A stretch of 40,920 nucleotides of DNA from Paracoccaceae bacterium. GTDB taxonomy: Bacteria; Pseudomonadota; Alphaproteobacteria; Rhodobacterales; Rhodobacteraceae. Of this stretch, positions 15,041-24,740 are shown piece after piece. The notes beneath the pieces were generated by a model that saw only the letters and a list, made by a program, of their open reading frames with translations, was not told the DNA's origin and did not search any database. The DNA lies in contig JAGRMG010000167.1 of assembly GCA_020441385.1 (NCBI GenBank), forward strand, positions 1 to 40,920, read 5' to 3'. Within the stretch, counting starts at the first letter, position 1. Every line of letters begins with the position of its first letter. The position numbers and the translations under genes were made by a program.

Positions 15041-16545
15041 TTGCTTTCCTCCAGCAGTTCGCGCAGCCCGGTCTTGAGCACCTTGCCGTAATTGTTCTTG
15101 GGCAGTTCGGACAGGAACACGTATTCCTTGGGCCGCTTGAACCGCGCGATGCTGGCGATGCAGTGCCGGTCCAGCGCGGCCGGGTCGGCCGAGCCGACGA
15201 CAAAGGCCACCACCTCCTCGCCCCATTCGGGATGGGCGCGGCCGACCACGGCAACCTCGCTCACGCCGGGATGGGTCAGCAGCACCTCCTCGACCTCGCG
15301 GGGATAGACGTTGGATCCGCCGGTGATGATCACGTCCCTGGAGCGGTCGTGCAGGGTGACATATCCGTGTTCGTCCATGAACCCGATATCGCCGGTCATC
15401 AGCCAGCCGTCCTTCAGGGTCTCCGCGCTGGCCTGCGGGTTTTGCCAGTAGCCCGGCATCACCACGTCGCCGCGCACCATGATCTCGCCCGCCTCGTGCG
15501 GGCCCAGCGCCCGGCCTTCGGCATCGCCGATGCGCACCTGAACCGGGGACTGGGCGCGGCCGACGCCGGCCAGCCGCTTGCGCCAGTCGGGGTGGCTGCG
15601 GTCGGCCACCTCGGCGCGCCCCATCGCGGTGATGCCCATGGGGCATTCGCCCTGGCCATAGATCTGGATGAAGACCGGGCCGAAAAGGCCGACCGCCTCG
15701 ATGATGTCGGCGACATACATCGGGCCGCCGCCATAGACGACGCTGCGAATCCCCTCGCCGGTCTCGCCCGTGGCCTTCGCCGCCGTGCACAGCCGCTTGA
15801 CCATCGTCGGGGCGGCGAACATGTGGGCGCGCCCGAAATGCTTGGCCAGATCGAAGATCTCGGCGGCGTCGAACCCGCCCGAGGCCGGGCAGACATGGCG
15901 GGCGCCCGCCAGCACATACACCATGTTGTAGATGCCCGCGCCATGGCTCATCGGGGCGGCGTAGATCGTGCAATCCTCGCCGCTGGCGGCATCGACATCG
16001 GCGAAATAGGCCAGCGACATGACCGTCAGCATCCGGTGCGAGATCATCACCCCCTTGGGGCGCCCGGTGGTGCCCGAGGTATAGAACAGCCAGGCCAGAT
16101 CGTCGGGCGCGCGATGCAGCGGCGCCGCGACCGGATCGTGCGCCATGGCCGCGGCCCAGCCCTCGCCGGAAATGTCCAGCAGGCGGCAGCCGGCACCCGC
16201 CTCGGCCAGCGCCTCGCCCGGGCCGGGCGAGGTCAGCGCCAGGAGCGCGCCGGAATTCCCGAGGATGAACGCCGCCTCGCGGCCGTGCAACTTGGCGTTG
16301 ATCGGCACCGCGACCGCCCCGGCATACCAGATGCCGTAAAGCGCGATCAGGTAGTCCGGCACGTTCTTCATGAAGATCGTCACCCGGTCCCCCGGCGCGA
16401 TCCCCTGCGCCGCCAGCCACCCCGCCAGCCTTGCGGCGCGATCCGCAAAAGCGCCGTAGTCGGCCACCCGGTCGCGGCCGCGAAACAGCGCCGGGCGCGC
16501 CGGGTCGGCCATGGCGCGCCGTTGCAGCCACGAGGCGAGGTTCAT
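15037..16545 (-). CDS. AMP-dependent acyl-CoA synthetase/ligase
   Basis: A 502-residue ANL-superfamily enzyme that activates a carboxylic acid with ATP to an acyl-adenylate and then to the CoA thioester. Visible motifs are the P-loop-like FYTSGTTGRPKGV (about 173-185), the adenine-binding IYGQGE (usual form YGxTE), TGDIGFMDE, LHDRSRDVIITGGSNVYPREVEE, and the C-terminal lysine region KNNYGKVLK. There is no signal peptide. The acid is not predictable from sequence. Four-bp coupling to bdhA suggests a short-chain hydroxy or keto acid such as acetoacetate, but this is inference. The start MNLASWLQRR is preceded by GGAGG. Confidence 0.88.
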   Translation of the reverse strand: MNLASWLQRRAMADPARPALFRGRDRVADYGAFADRAARLAGWLAAQGIAPGDRVTIFMKNVPDYLIALYGIWYAGAVAVPINAKLHGREAAFILGNSGALLALTSPGPGEALAEAGAGCRLLDISGEGWAAAMAHDPVAAPLHRAPDDLAWLFYTSGTTGRPKGVMISHRMLTVMSLAYFADVDAASGEDCTIYAAPMSHGAGIYNMVYVLAGARHVCPASGGFDAAEIFDLAKHFGRAHMFAAPTMVKRLCTAAKATGETGEGIRSVVYGGGPMYVADIIEAVGLFGPVFIQIYGQGECPMGITAMGRAEVADRSHPDWRKRLAGVGRAQSPVQVRIGDAEGRALGPHEAGEIMVRGDVVMPGYWQNPQASAETLKDGWLMTGDIGFMDEHGYVTLHDRSRDVIITGGSNVYPREVEEVLLTHPGVSEVAVVGRAHPEWGEEVVAFVVGSADPAALDRHCIASIARFKRPKEYVFLSELPKNNYGKVLKTGLRELLEESK

Positions 16546-16722
16546 CGCGCGCGCCCTCCGGGGATGCGCGAACCGTCATGGCGCCAGTCAAGGATGCACA
16601 TCGTCTGCGTCCCTCCGTCACTTTGGACGACAATAGCCACGCCATGGCCCGCTCTTCAATCGCGCGGGTGCCAAAAGCCGCCCGGGCCGGCGCGCTTGCC
16701 CCGCCGCGCGCAACCAGACCGC

Positions 16723-16751
16723 TTTTCACCGCGCGGCGCATGGCCTATAAA
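16723..16751 (+). promoter_or_regulatory. Candidate promoter of accBC
   Basis: TTTTCA (16723-16728), exactly 17 bp, then TATAAA (16746-16751), lying 59 bp upstream of the accB start. It is the best promoter-like pair noticed in the 265-bp divergent gap. Confidence 0.45.
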
Positions 16752-16810
16752 CGGCGCCTGACAGGCATGCCCGCAGAAGTGACGGGCAACAGAACCGGGC
16801 GAGGACATCA

Positions 16811-17299
16811 ATGACAGACGGCAAACACGATTCGGACGTGGCCTTCATCAAGGCGCTGGCCGAACTGCTGCGCGAGAACGACCTGACCGAATTGCGGGTC
16901 AAGCGCGAATATGGCGACGACGACAGCCTGAGCGTGACCGTCAGCCGCGCCGCGCCCGCCATCGCCGCACCGGCGCCCGTGCAGGCCGCGCCCGCCGCCC
17001 CGGCCCAGATTGCCGCAACGCCCCAGCCCGCGGCACATGCGGCCAGCGAGGATCCGGCCAGCCATCCCGGCGCCGTGACCTCGCCCATGGTCGGCACCGT
17101 CTACATGCAGGCCGAACCCGGCGCGCCCGCCTTCATCAGCATCGGCGCACAGGTGGCCGAGGGCGAAACCCTGCTGATCGTCGAGGCGATGAAGACCATG
17201 AACCATATCCCCGCGCCCCGCGCCGGCACCGTCAAGCGCATCCTGGTCGAGGACGGCGCGGCGGTGGAATACGGCACGCCGCTGGTCATCATCGAATAA
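16811..17299 (+). CDS. accB: Biotin carboxyl carrier protein of acetyl-CoA carboxylase
   Basis: A 162-residue AccB. The N-terminal helical domain (1-45) is followed by an Ala/Pro-rich flexible linker (about 46-85) and the C-terminal biotinyl domain (86-162). The biotinylated lysine is K128 in EAMKTMN. It carries the carboxyl group between biotin carboxylase and carboxyltransferase in the first step of fatty acid synthesis. The gap to accC is only 9 bp, so the genes are co-transcribed. Length and layout match family norms. Confidence 0.97.
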   Translation: MTDGKHDSDVAFIKALAELLRENDLTELRVKREYGDDDSLSVTVSRAAPAIAAPAPVQAAPAAPAQIAATPQPAAHAASEDPASHPGAVTSPMVGTVYMQAEPGAPAFISIGAQVAEGETLLIVEAMKTMNHIPAPRAGTVKRILVEDGAAVEYGTPLVIIE

Positions 17300-17308
17300 G
17301 GCGGGGCC

Positions 17309-18658
17309 ATGTTCGACAAGATCCTGATTGCCAACCGGGGCGAGATCGCGCTGCGCGTGATCCGCGCCGCGCGCGAAATGGGCATCGCCACGGTGGCGGT
17401 GCATTCGACCGCCGACGCCGACGCCATGCATGTGCGCATGGCCGATGAAAGCGTCTGCATCGGCCCGCCGCCAAGCGCGCAAAGCTATCTCTCGGTGCCC
17501 GCCATCATCTCGGCCTGCGAAATCTCGGGGGCGCAGGCGATTCACCCCGGCTATGGCTTCCTGTCCGAGAACGCGCAGTTCGTGCAGATCGTCGAAGATC
17601 ACGGGCTGACCTTCATCGGCCCGTCGGCCGAACACATCCGCATCATGGGCGACAAGATCACCGCCAAGGAAACCGCCAAGGCGCTGGGCATCCCGGTGGT
17701 GCCCGGTTCGGATGGAGCCGTGCCGGATCTGGACGCGGCCCGGCGCATCGGAGCCGAGATCGGCTATCCGGTCATCATCAAGGCCACCGCCGGCGGCGGC
17801 GGACGCGGCATGAAGGTGGCGCGCAACGCCGACGAGATGGAACACGCCTTTCGCACGGCCCGCTCGGAGGCCAAGGCGGCGTTCGGCAATGACGAGGTCT
17901 ATATCGAGAAATACCTGACCACGCCGCGCCACATCGAATTGCAGGTGTTCGGCGACGGCAAGGGCGGCGCCGTGCATCTGGGCGAACGCGACTGTTCGCT
18001 GCAACGCCGCCACCAGAAGGTGTTCGAGGAAGCGCCCGGCCCCTGCATCCCGCCGAAGGAACGCGACCGGATCGGCCGCATCTGCGCCGACGCCGTGGCC
18101 AGGATCAATTACATCGGCGCGGGCACCATCGAGTTCCTGTACGAGAACGGCGCGTTCTATTTCATCGAGATGAACACGAGATTGCAGGTCGAACATCCCG
18201 TCACCGAAACCATCTTCGGGGTCGATCTGGTGCGCGAACAGATTCGCGTGGCCGAGGGGCTGGCGATGTCGTTCACCCAGGACGATCTCGAGATCAACGG
18301 CCACGCGATCGAGGTGCGCATCAACGCCGAACGCCTGCCCGACTTTACCCCCTGCCCCGGCCGGATCACGCATTTCCATGCACCCGGCGGACTTGGCGTG
18401 CGCATGGATTCGGCGCTCTACGACGGCTATGCGATCCCGCCCTATTACGACAGCCTGATCGGCAAGCTGATCGTGCACGGCCGCGACCGGCCCGAGGCGC
18501 TGGCACGGCTCAACCGGGCGCTGGGAGAATTGATCGTGGATGGCATCGACACCACGATTCCGCTGTTCCGCGCCCTTCTGGCCGAACCCGACATCCAGAA
18601 CGGCACCTACAACATCCACTGGCTTGAACGCTGGCTGGATGAAAACCTGCAGAAATAG
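17309..18658 (+). CDS. accC: Biotin carboxylase subunit of acetyl-CoA carboxylase
   Basis: A 449-residue AccC that carboxylates biotin on AccB with ATP and bicarbonate. It shows the N-terminal domain ([20 protein letters not shown]), [13 protein letters not shown], the ATP-grasp glycine loop [13 protein letters not shown], the catalytic region [13 protein letters not shown], and [14 protein letters not shown]. Length equals that of typical AccC (447-449 residues). Cytoplasmic. It follows accB directly, and aat lies 108 bp downstream on the same strand, an order common in Rhodobacterales. Confidence 0.98.
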   Translation: MFDKILIANRGEIALRVIRAAREMGIATVAVHSTADADAMHVRMADESVCIGPPPSAQSYLSVPAIISACEISGAQAIHPGYGFLSENAQFVQIVEDHGLTFIGPSAEHIRIMGDKITAKETAKALGIPVVPGSDGAVPDLDAARRIGAEIGYPVIIKATAGGGGRGMKVARNADEMEHAFRTARSEAKAAFGNDEVYIEKYLTTPRHIELQVFGDGKGGAVHLGERDCSLQRRHQKVFEEAPGPCIPPKERDRIGRICADAVARINYIGAGTIEFLYENGAFYFIEMNTRLQVEHPVTETIFGVDLVREQIRVAEGLAMSFTQDDLEINGHAIEVRINAERLPDFTPCPGRITHFHAPGGLGVRMDSALYDGYAIPPYYDSLIGKLIVHGRDRPEALARLNRALGELIVDGIDTTIPLFRALLAEPDIQNGTYNIHWLERWLDENLQK

Positions 18659-18677
18659 CCGCGCGGCCGCCCCCGGT

Positions 18678-18703
18678 GGCGCGCGCCCGCTCAAGCGCGC
18701 GCC
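18678..18703 (+). terminator. Hairpin after accC
   Basis: A perfect 9-bp GC stem (18678-18686 with 18695-18703) with an 8-nt loop, 19 bp after the accC stop. No T-run follows, so termination there may be partial or Rho-assisted. Confidence 0.4.
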
Positions 18704-18766
18704 GTCCGGGCACGCCAGGTCAGGCGATGGCTGGTCAAACCCGCGACCGCGCGATTAACTGCGCGC

Positions 18767-19411
18767 ATGAGGGACGAACCCGACCTGACCGCCGATCTGC
18801 TGCTGCGCGCCTATGCCATGGGCATCTTTCCCATGGCCGAACGGCGCGACGATGCGCAGGTGTTCTGGGTCGATCCGCGCCGCCGCGGCATCATTCCGCT
18901 TGACGGGTTCCGGATCTCGCGTTCGCTGGCAAGGCGCATGCGGCGCGGCAAACATGCGGTCACCGTGGATCGCGATTTCGCCGGCGTGCTCGACGGATGC
19001 GCCGGGCGCAGGGAAACCTGGATCAGCGAACGCCTCCGCGCGCTCTATCTCGACCTGCACCGGATGGGCCACGCGCATTCGCTGGAAGTGTGGCAGGACG
19101 GCACGCTTGCCGGAGGGGTCTATGGAGTCGTACTGGGGGCGGCGTTTTTCGGCGAAAGCATGTTCTCGCGGCGCACCGACGCGTCAAAGATCGCCCTGGC
19201 CTATCTGGTGGACCGGCTGCGGCGGGGCGGGTTCGTCCTGTTCGATACCCAGTTCCTGACCGCGCATCTGGCCTCGCTCGGCGCGGTCGAGATCGGGCGG
19301 GACGATTACCACCGCCGGCTGGCGCGGGCACTGGAGATGTCGGCGGATTTCCTCGCGCCCCCGATACCCACCGCTCAGGACGTGATACAGTGCAACACCC
19401 AGACATCGTAA
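18767..19411 (+). CDS. aat: Leucyl/phenylalanyl-tRNA-protein transferase
   Basis: A 214-residue Aat that adds Leu or Phe from aminoacyl-tRNA to proteins with N-terminal Arg or Lys, creating degrons for ClpS/ClpAP. Family motifs seen are [28 protein letters not shown], and the catalytic core [19 protein letters not shown] followed by [13 protein letters not shown]. The C-terminal 12 codons overlap the convergent DUF2155 gene by 37 bp. Confidence 0.95.
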   Translation: MRDEPDLTADLLLRAYAMGIFPMAERRDDAQVFWVDPRRRGIIPLDGFRISRSLARRMRRGKHAVTVDRDFAGVLDGCAGRRETWISERLRALYLDLHRMGHAHSLEVWQDGTLAGGVYGVVLGAAFFGESMFSRRTDASKIALAYLVDRLRRGGFVLFDTQFLTAHLASLGAVEIGRDDYHRRLARALEMSADFLAPPIPTAQDVIQCNTQTS

Positions 19412-19767
19412 CGGCGATGATCCAGCGCGCTGAGGGCGGGGGATGAGGCCACCATCCAGCCATCGAACACCCAGTCGTTGGCCCCGTGTTCCCAGATGGT
19501 GAGATAGGCGAAGGCATCGCCGGTGGGGTTGTCGGCCGGATAGCGGCAATCGCCCAGCGCGACATCCAGTCCGAAGATCTCGGCCGTCTGCCCGGTCATG
19601 ATCTCGACATCCGCCGTATGGCCATTGACCTTGTCGAGCCCGCGCAGCACCGCGCCCCGCCCGGACGCGCCCTCCGATCCGGGCGCGGGCGCGAACGCAT
19701 CGTTTCGGGTTTGCGCGGCGGCGGCACCGCCAAGGCACAACAAGGCGAAGGTCAGCGCGCGAATCAC
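19375..19767 (-). CDS. DUF2155 domain-containing secreted protein
   Basis: A 130-residue protein with a cleavable signal peptide ([19 protein letters not shown]) and a DUF2155 domain, recognised by [50 protein letters not shown] and [25 protein letters not shown]. The function is not known. The gene usually accompanies mlaD and the NDUFA12 gene in Rhodobacterales, so an envelope role is possible. Two cysteines (GDCRYP and VLHC) could form a disulfide. Its start overlaps the mlaD stop by 4 bp. Confidence 0.85.
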   Translation of the reverse strand: MIRALTFALLCLGGAAAAQTRNDAFAPAPGSEGASGRGAVLRGLDKVNGHTADVEIMTGQTAEIFGLDVALGDCRYPADNPTGDAFAYLTIWEHGANDWVFDGWMVASSPALSALDHRRYDVWVLHCITS

Positions 19768-20240
19768 TCTGCCGCGCCGCCTTCGCCGGCATCCTTTTCG
19801 TCAGAGGTGACGAATTTCAACAGCAGCGAAATCAGGCTCACCGCGCCCTGGGTGTCGTGTATCTCGTCGCCCGGCGAGAAATAGAACGGCGAGCCGCCCG
19901 GCACGATCTCGACGAAGTTGCCGCCCAGCAGACCCTCGGAGGACACCACGATGGCGCTGTCGTCGGGAATTTCTATCTCCCCGGATACCGAAACCGTCGT
20001 GTCGGCGCGATAGGTCTGCGGATTCAGCTCGACCCCGGTAACGGTCCCGATCTTGACCCCGGCCAGCCGGACATCGGTACCCACGCCCACCCCTTCGAGC
20101 GAGCGGAACGAAGCGGTCAGGCGGTAGCTGTCGCCGCCCGCGCCCGACAGGCCGGTGGCCTGGCCGGCATAGACGGCAAAGGCGACGGCCGCGGCCAGCA
20201 CCGCACCGCCAACCAGAACTTCGGTGGTGTTGTAGGACAC
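19764..20240 (-). CDS. mlaD: MlaD, MCE-domain phospholipid transport subunit
   Basis: A 158-residue single-pass protein. The N-terminal anchor helix (about 8-28, LVGGAVLAAAVAFAVYAG) precedes one MCE domain (about 38-120) with YRLTASFRSLEGVGVGTDVRLAGVKIG. Family knowledge: MlaD forms a hexameric ring on the periplasmic face of the inner membrane in the Mla system that maintains outer-membrane lipid asymmetry. The other mla genes are not next to it here. Its start is 12 bp after the NDUFA12-family stop, and its stop overlaps the DUF2155 gene, so the three form a compact operon. Confidence 0.92.
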   Translation of the reverse strand: MSYNTTEVLVGGAVLAAAVAFAVYAGQATGLSGAGGDSYRLTASFRSLEGVGVGTDVRLAGVKIGTVTGVELNPQTYRADTTVSVSGEIEIPDDSAIVVSSEGLLGGNFVEIVPGGSPFYFSPGDEIHDTQGAVSLISLLLKFVTSDEKDAGEGGAAE

Positions 20241-20251
20241 TTGCGCCTCGC

Positions 20252-20638
20252 TTATTCGGGGCTCCAGGCTTCGTAGTCGCGCCGCTCGATCGGCTGGCGC
20301 CCGGCGCGGATCGACCCGGCCGGCGCATAGGCCAGCGCCGTACCCGTCAGGTTTTCCTGATGCGGGATTTCCCAGGATTTGTGTTCCAGCGGCGCCTCGC
20401 TTGGCGGTTCATCCCATGTGCGGTGCAGCCAGCCATGCCATTCCGGGCTGATGCGCGATGCCTCGGCCTCGCCGTTGAACATCACCCATCGTTTGCTGTC
20501 ATCGGCGTTGCGGTAGAAGACGTTGCCCTGGTTGTCCTCGCCCACCTTGATGCCCTTGCGCCAGCTGTAGAACTGGGTGTTGAGCGTGGACCCGTTCCAC
20601 CAGGTCACGGCGCGCAGTAGAGTGTTCAGGATTCCCAT
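20252..20638 (-). CDS. NADH:ubiquinone oxidoreductase NDUFA12-family accessory subunit
   Basis: A 128-residue protein of the NDUFA12/B17.2 family, an accessory subunit shared by mitochondrial complex I and alphaproteobacterial NDH-1. Visible family stretches are [22 protein letters not shown] and [23 protein letters not shown]. It should bind the peripheral arm on the cytoplasmic side. The start at 20638 ([14 protein letters not shown]) fits the conserved N-terminus. It is located away from the main nuo operon, as is usual, and co-directional with mlaD. Confidence 0.95.
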   Translation of the reverse strand: MGILNTLLRAVTWWNGSTLNTQFYSWRKGIKVGEDNQGNVFYRNADDSKRWVMFNGEAEASRISPEWHGWLHRTWDEPPSEAPLEHKSWEIPHQENLTGTALAYAPAGSIRAGRQPIERRDYEAWSPE

Positions 20639-20750
20639 CGGTGCCTCCGGCCTTGCGTTGCGGGCAGATATGAACCATGCGGGCGCCAACGTCCAGACGC
20701 AACAGCCGCCCTGCGACAGCGCCGCCGCCCATGCAATCGCATCCGCGCGC

Positions 20751-21314
20751 CTATGCCGGTTTGCGCGCCAGCATGGTTGCGAACTGCAACTGCGCCCCGT
20801 TGTGCATGGTGCCGAGGTCCTCGTTGTATTCGAGCATGTCCCAACCCCGATAGATCGTGCCGAGCTGGCCCTCTTTCATGGTGAACGGGAAGCCGATCGG
20901 GCACGGGTGGGCGTCCGTATCCATCGCACACACGATCAGGTTGCTGCCACCGGGCAGGGTATGCGCCTGCATGTCGGCAAGAACCGCCTCGACCCGCCCG
21001 GGGTCCAGAAACATCAGCGTGACGGTACAGGCGATGAATCCGTAATCGGCATCCAGCGCGGCCTGATTGATATCGTACACGCGCGGTTCGATATTGCCGA
21101 TGCCTTCCTGCGCGACAATGGATTGCAGCATGGCAATGGCATTGGCGTTGCTGTCCACGGCTGTGACATTGAAACCCAGTTGGCTCAGGTACAGGGCGTT
21201 GCGGCCATTGGAGCACCCCATGTCCAGCGCATCGCACGGCTTGATATGCCGGCAGGCGTTGACCACTTCACTGTGGGGCGGGTTCATGCCGTAACGGCTG
21301 TTGAGATCTGTCAT
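20751..21314 (-). CDS. tehB: TehB-type SAM-dependent methyltransferase (tellurite resistance)
   Basis: A 187-residue class I methyltransferase. It has the SAM motif [14 protein letters not shown] (about 30-43), VDSNANAI, and the TehB-specific stretches THSEV-like [42 protein letters not shown], and [12 protein letters not shown], which parallel E. coli TehB along the whole length. TehB detoxifies tellurite and related oxyanions, probably by methylation. The start at 21314 follows GGAGAAGGA. A hand count of 21121-21180 gives 32 of 60 G+C, clearly below the neighbouring genes, so recent acquisition is possible. It follows clpX on the same strand but with a 144-bp gap. Confidence 0.85.
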   Translation of the reverse strand: MTDLNSRYGMNPPHSEVVNACRHIKPCDALDMGCSNGRNALYLSQLGFNVTAVDSNANAIAMLQSIVAQEGIGNIEPRVYDINQAALDADYGFIACTVTLMFLDPGRVEAVLADMQAHTLPGGSNLIVCAMDTDAHPCPIGFPFTMKEGQLGTIYRGWDMLEYNEDLGTMHNGAQLQFATMLARKPA

Positions 21315-21458
21315 TTCCTTCTCCGGTACGAGTGCGCCCTGTTCGGGTGCCTGGCAATGCAAGCACCTGTCGGGCCCTGCGGCTGCTGTCGCCATCCAAG
21401 GGAGAAGCGGCGCAACCCGTGGCCGCGCCGTCCCTGCAATACTGGTGAAGCTCGGCTT

Positions 21459-22727
21459 TCACCCGGCGCTCGCCGATTCCTTTTCCGTGTCGGCATGGAT
21501 CATCAGCGGCGCGGCGTCGCCGGTGGCCGCCTCTTCGTTGACGACGACCTTGGTCACGCTGTCCAGCCCCGGAAGCTCGAACATCGTGTCCAGCAGGATG
21601 TCTTCCAGGATCGACCGCAGCCCGCGCGCACCGGTCTTGCGCTTGATCGCGCGCTTGGCGATGGCACCCAGCGCGTCGTCGGTGAACACCAGTTCGGTAT
21701 CTTCCAGTTCGAACAGCCGCTGATACTGCTTGACCAGCGCGTTCTTCGGCTGGGTCAGGATCTGCACCAGCGCGTCCTCGTCCAGATCCTCGAGCGTGGC
21801 GATCACCGGCAGGCGGCCGACGAATTCGGGAATCAGGCCGAATTTCAGCAGATCCTCGGGTTCCAGCTTGGTGAACAACTCGCCAAGGCGGGATTCGTCG
21901 GGATCCTTGACATCGGCACCAAAGCCCATCGCGCTGCCCTTGCCGCGCTGGGCGATGATCTTGTCGAGCCCGGCAAACGCGCCGCCGCAGATGAACAGGA
22001 TGTTGGTGGTGTCGACCTGAAGAAACTCCTGCTGCGGATGCTTGCGCCCGCCCTGGGGCGGCACGGAGGCCACCGTGCCCTCCATCAGCTTCAGCAGCGC
22101 CTGCTGCACCCCCTCGCCCGACACGTCGCGGGTGATGCTGGGATTTTCCGACTTGCGGGTGATCTTGTCGACCTCGTCGATATAGACGATGCCGCGCTGG
22201 GCGCGTTCGACATTGTATTCGCTGGATTGCAGCAGCTTGAGGATGATATTTTCCACATCCTCGCCGACATAGCCCGCCTCGGTCAGCGTGGTGGCGTCGG
22301 CCATGGTGAAGGGCACGTCGAGAATGCGCGCCAGCGTCTGCGCCAACAGCGTCTTGCCGCACCCCGTGGGGCCGATCAGCAGGATGTTGGATTTGGCCAG
22401 CTCGATATCGTTGCCGGCCTTCTGGGAATGGTTGAGGCGCTTGTAGTGATTATGCACTGCGACCGAGAGCACCTTCTTGGCGTTGGCCTGTCCGATCACG
22501 TAATCGTCGAGCACGTCGCAGATGTCGCGCGGAGTCGGCACGCCGTCGGTCGCCTTCAGCCCGTTGGCCTTGGTTTCCTCGCGAATGATGTCCATGCACA
22601 GTTCGACGCATTCGTCGCAGATGAACACCGTAGGCCCCGCGATCAGCTTGCGCACCTCGTGCTGGCTCTTGCCGCAAAAACTGCAATAAAGCGTGTTCTT
22701 GCTGTCGCCGCCTGTTTTCGTTGCCAT
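21459..22727 (-). CDS. clpX: ATP-dependent unfoldase ClpX
   Basis: A 422-residue ClpX that unfolds tagged substrates and feeds them to ClpP. The N-terminal zinc-binding domain has C15, C18, C37 and C40 ([19 protein letters not shown]). Walker A is GPTGCGKT, the pore loop GYVGEDVE, Walker [11 protein letters not shown], then RKHPQQEF and the sensor-2 region [12 protein letters not shown]. Length and order match the family. The start [10 protein letters not shown] is chosen because the zinc domain follows at the usual distance. It lies 168 bp downstream of clpP on the same strand. Confidence 0.98.
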   Translation of the reverse strand: MATKTGGDSKNTLYCSFCGKSQHEVRKLIAGPTVFICDECVELCMDIIREETKANGLKATDGVPTPRDICDVLDDYVIGQANAKKVLSVAVHNHYKRLNHSQKAGNDIELAKSNILLIGPTGCGKTLLAQTLARILDVPFTMADATTLTEAGYVGEDVENIILKLLQSSEYNVERAQRGIVYIDEVDKITRKSENPSITRDVSGEGVQQALLKLMEGTVASVPPQGGRKHPQQEFLQVDTTNILFICGGAFAGLDKIIAQRGKGSAMGFGADVKDPDESRLGELFTKLEPEDLLKFGLIPEFVGRLPVIATLEDLDEDALVQILTQPKNALVKQYQRLFELEDTELVFTDDALGAIAKRAIKRKTGARGLRSILEDILLDTMFELPGLDSVTKVVVNEEAATGDAAPLMIHADTEKESASAG

Positions 22728-22763
22728 CGTCCGTCTACCTTTCGGGCTCCGTTTTCCGCCTTT

Positions 22764-22780
22764 GGCCCCGCTTCGGGGCC
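22764..22780 (-). terminator. Hairpin between clpP and clpX
   Basis: A perfect 7-bp stem (22764-22770 with 22774-22780), 3-nt loop, in the clpP-clpX gap. Without a T-run it is more likely a partial terminator or processing site that sets clpX below clpP expression. Confidence 0.35.
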
Positions 22781-22862
22781 GTGTCACCCACCTGAGGGGT
22801 CAGCTTAGGCCAGCGGTACTGGCTCCACAATCGCAAATTGCCCAGGGCGTTGCACCCCCCGG

Positions 22863-22898
22863 CGCGCGCCGCGATCAATTTGTCGCGCGCCGCGATCA
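22863..22898. repeat. Short direct repeat at the clpP stop codon
   Basis: Two exact 15-bp copies (cgcgcgccgcgatca, 22863-22877 and 22884-22898) with a 21-bp period. One overlaps the clpP stop codon; the other follows it. It looks like a small local duplication. Confidence 0.7.
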
Positions 22899-23528
22899 GC
22901 CTTCCGCCCCCTCCGGGCGGATGCGGCTTTCGACGATCTCGTCGATATGGCCCCACTCCTTCGCTTCTTCGGGAGACATGAAATTGTCGCGATCCAGCGC
23001 CCGTTCCACCGCCTTCTTGGACTGGCCGGTATGCTTGACATAGATATCGTAAAGCCGGTCCTTCAGCTTCTGGGTCTCGGCGGCGTGGATCATGATGTCG
23101 CTGGCCTGGCCCTGATACCCGCCCGAGGGCTGGTGCACCATGATCCGGCTGTTGGGCAGCGAGAACCGCATTCCCGCCTCGCCGCCCACGAGCAGCAGCG
23201 ACCCCATCGAGGCCGCCTGGCCGATGACCAGCGTGCTGCATTTGGGCTTGATGTACTGCATGGTGTCATAGATCGACAGCCCCGATGTCACCACGCCGCC
23301 GGGCGAATTGATGTAGATGCTGATTTCCTTGGACGGATTCTCGGCCTCCAGATGCAGCAGCTGCGCCACGACGAGATGGCACATGCCGTCATGGATCGGG
23401 CCATTGACGAAGATGATCCGTTCCTTCAGCAGACGCGAGAAGATGTCATAGGCGCGTTCGCCGCGGCTGGTCTGTTCGACCACCATCGGAACCAGCGTGT
23501 TGTTGTAGGTGTCGATCGGATCAAACAT
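22896..23528 (-). CDS. clpP: ATP-dependent Clp protease proteolytic subunit
   Basis: A 210-residue ClpP serine protease. The catalytic triad is visible as S107 (GQAASMGS), H132 (MVHQPSGG) and D181 (LDRDNFMS). It assembles into tetradecamers and degrades proteins delivered by ClpX or ClpA. The start [10 protein letters not shown] (23528) follows GCGGCAGAG with weak ribosome-binding complementarity, but the N-terminus and propeptide length fit alphaproteobacterial homologues. Divergent from the GlxA-type regulator and upstream of clpX. Confidence 0.98.
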   Translation of the reverse strand: MFDPIDTYNNTLVPMVVEQTSRGERAYDIFSRLLKERIIFVNGPIHDGMCHLVVAQLLHLEAENPSKEISIYINSPGGVVTSGLSIYDTMQYIKPKCSTLVIGQAASMGSLLLVGGEAGMRFSLPNSRIMVHQPSGGYQGQASDIMIHAAETQKLKDRLYDIYVKHTGQSKKAVERALDRDNFMSPEEAKEWGHIDEIVESRIRPEGAEG

Positions 23529-23716
23529 CTCTGCCGCCTGCTCTTGTCTAGACCCGGGACCATACCCGGGGTTGCGTGCCCCAAGTCTTAGTGGCGCCGT
23601 CCGGGGGCTGCAAGGGGCGGGCGGCAATTTGAACGATGCGGGGCGCGCGAGACATCTTCCGGTCGCGGGGTACGGGACGCTATGATACCCGCAGACCGAC
23701 CCCGGGACCGACCGCC

Positions 23717-24724
23717 ATGCGCACCGACCGTTTCGTTCAGAAGGGCGCCGCCGCCAACCTGCCGGTGCGCTCTTGCGGGCCGCCGCAGGAGTACCGCTTT
23801 CTGCTGCTGCCGAAGGCGACGATGCTGGCGGTGGCCAGCGCGATCGAACCGCTGCGCATCGCCAACCAGGTCACCGGCAGCGAGCTTTACCGCTGGTACA
23901 TCATGAGCGAGGATGGCGCGCCCGTGACCTGTTCGAACGCCATGACGGTAACGCCCGATCTCGGGCTTGAGCCGCTGCCCGCGGATGCGACCGGATTCGT
24001 CTGCGCCGGGGTCGAACCGCAGCGCAGCGCCGGCGAGGCGACGCTGAGCTGGCTCAGGCGGCAGGACCGGTTCGGGCGGCGGCTGGGCGGCATCTGCACC
24101 GGCGCCTTCGCGCTGGCCCAGGCCGGCCTGCTGCGCGACCACGCCTTCACGCTGCACTGGGAAAACCAGCCCGGTTTCGTCGAGGCGTTTCCCGATCTGC
24201 GCCCCTCGCCCGGCATCTTCGAGATCTCGGGCCGCTACATGACCTGCGGCGGCGGCAGCGCCGCCACCGACATGATGCTGACCCTGATCGAGGAACGCCA
24301 CGGCAAGGATCTCGCGATCATCGTCGCCGACATGTGCCTGCATACCCGCAGCGGACAGCCCGGCGCGCCGCAGAAGTCAAGCTATGCGGTGGCCATCGGG
24401 TCGCGCAACCCGCGCCTGCTGGCGGCGCTGAACCTGATGCAGGGCGCGATCGAGGAACCGTTGCCGATCGGCGACATGTGCGAGCGGCTGGACATATCGC
24501 GCCGTCAGCTCGAGCGGCTGTTCCAGCGGTATCTGGGCCAGAGCCCGAAACAGGTCTATTACGAGATGCGCCTCGGCCATGCCTATGCGCTGCTCAGCGA
24601 AACCGCGATGACGGTCACGGAGATCGCCCTGGCCAGCGGCTTTTCCGGCCCGACGCATTTCTCGCGCCAGTTCAGGGCGCGCTTTGGCGCCAGCCCGCAT
24701 TTCTTCCGCAAGAGCTGGTCGTGA
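23717..24724 (+). CDS. GlxA/GbdR-family AraC-type transcriptional regulator
   Basis: A 335-residue regulator. The N-terminal DJ-1/PfpI (amidotransferase-like) domain, about 25-200, has [39 protein letters not shown] and THWENQ-type LHWENQPGF. The C-terminal AraC-type double helix-turn-helix, about 225-330, has [20 protein letters not shown] and [22 protein letters not shown]. The closest family knowledge is the GbdR/CdhR/ArgR group that senses betaine, carnitine or arginine derivatives. The ligand and target genes cannot be told here, as neighbouring genes are clpP and soxF. The start at 23717 keeps the domain complete. Confidence 0.87.
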   Translation: MRTDRFVQKGAAANLPVRSCGPPQEYRFLLLPKATMLAVASAIEPLRIANQVTGSELYRWYIMSEDGAPVTCSNAMTVTPDLGLEPLPADATGFVCAGVEPQRSAGEATLSWLRRQDRFGRRLGGICTGAFALAQAGLLRDHAFTLHWENQPGFVEAFPDLRPSPGIFEISGRYMTCGGGSAATDMMLTLIEERHGKDLAIIVADMCLHTRSGQPGAPQKSSYAVAIGSRNPRLLAALNLMQGAIEEPLPIGDMCERLDISRRQLERLFQRYLGQSPKQVYYEMRLGHAYALLSETAMTVTEIALASGFSGPTHFSRQFRARFGASPHFFRKSWS

Positions 24725-24740
24725 TGCGGACGGCCCAGGA

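Noticed and set aside
20577-22808. Long plus-strand open frame opposite clpX and tehB
   Set aside because: Same reason: it is the complement of well-conserved ClpX and TehB and shows no domain.
23567-23604. Heat-shock (RpoH) promoter upstream of clpP
   Set aside because: A CTTG box exists on the minus strand, but the -10 region does not match the RpoH consensus well.
23657-23686. Promoter for the GlxA-type regulator (TTCCGG, TATGAT)
   Set aside because: The -35 match is poor and spacing is 18; not convincing enough to list.
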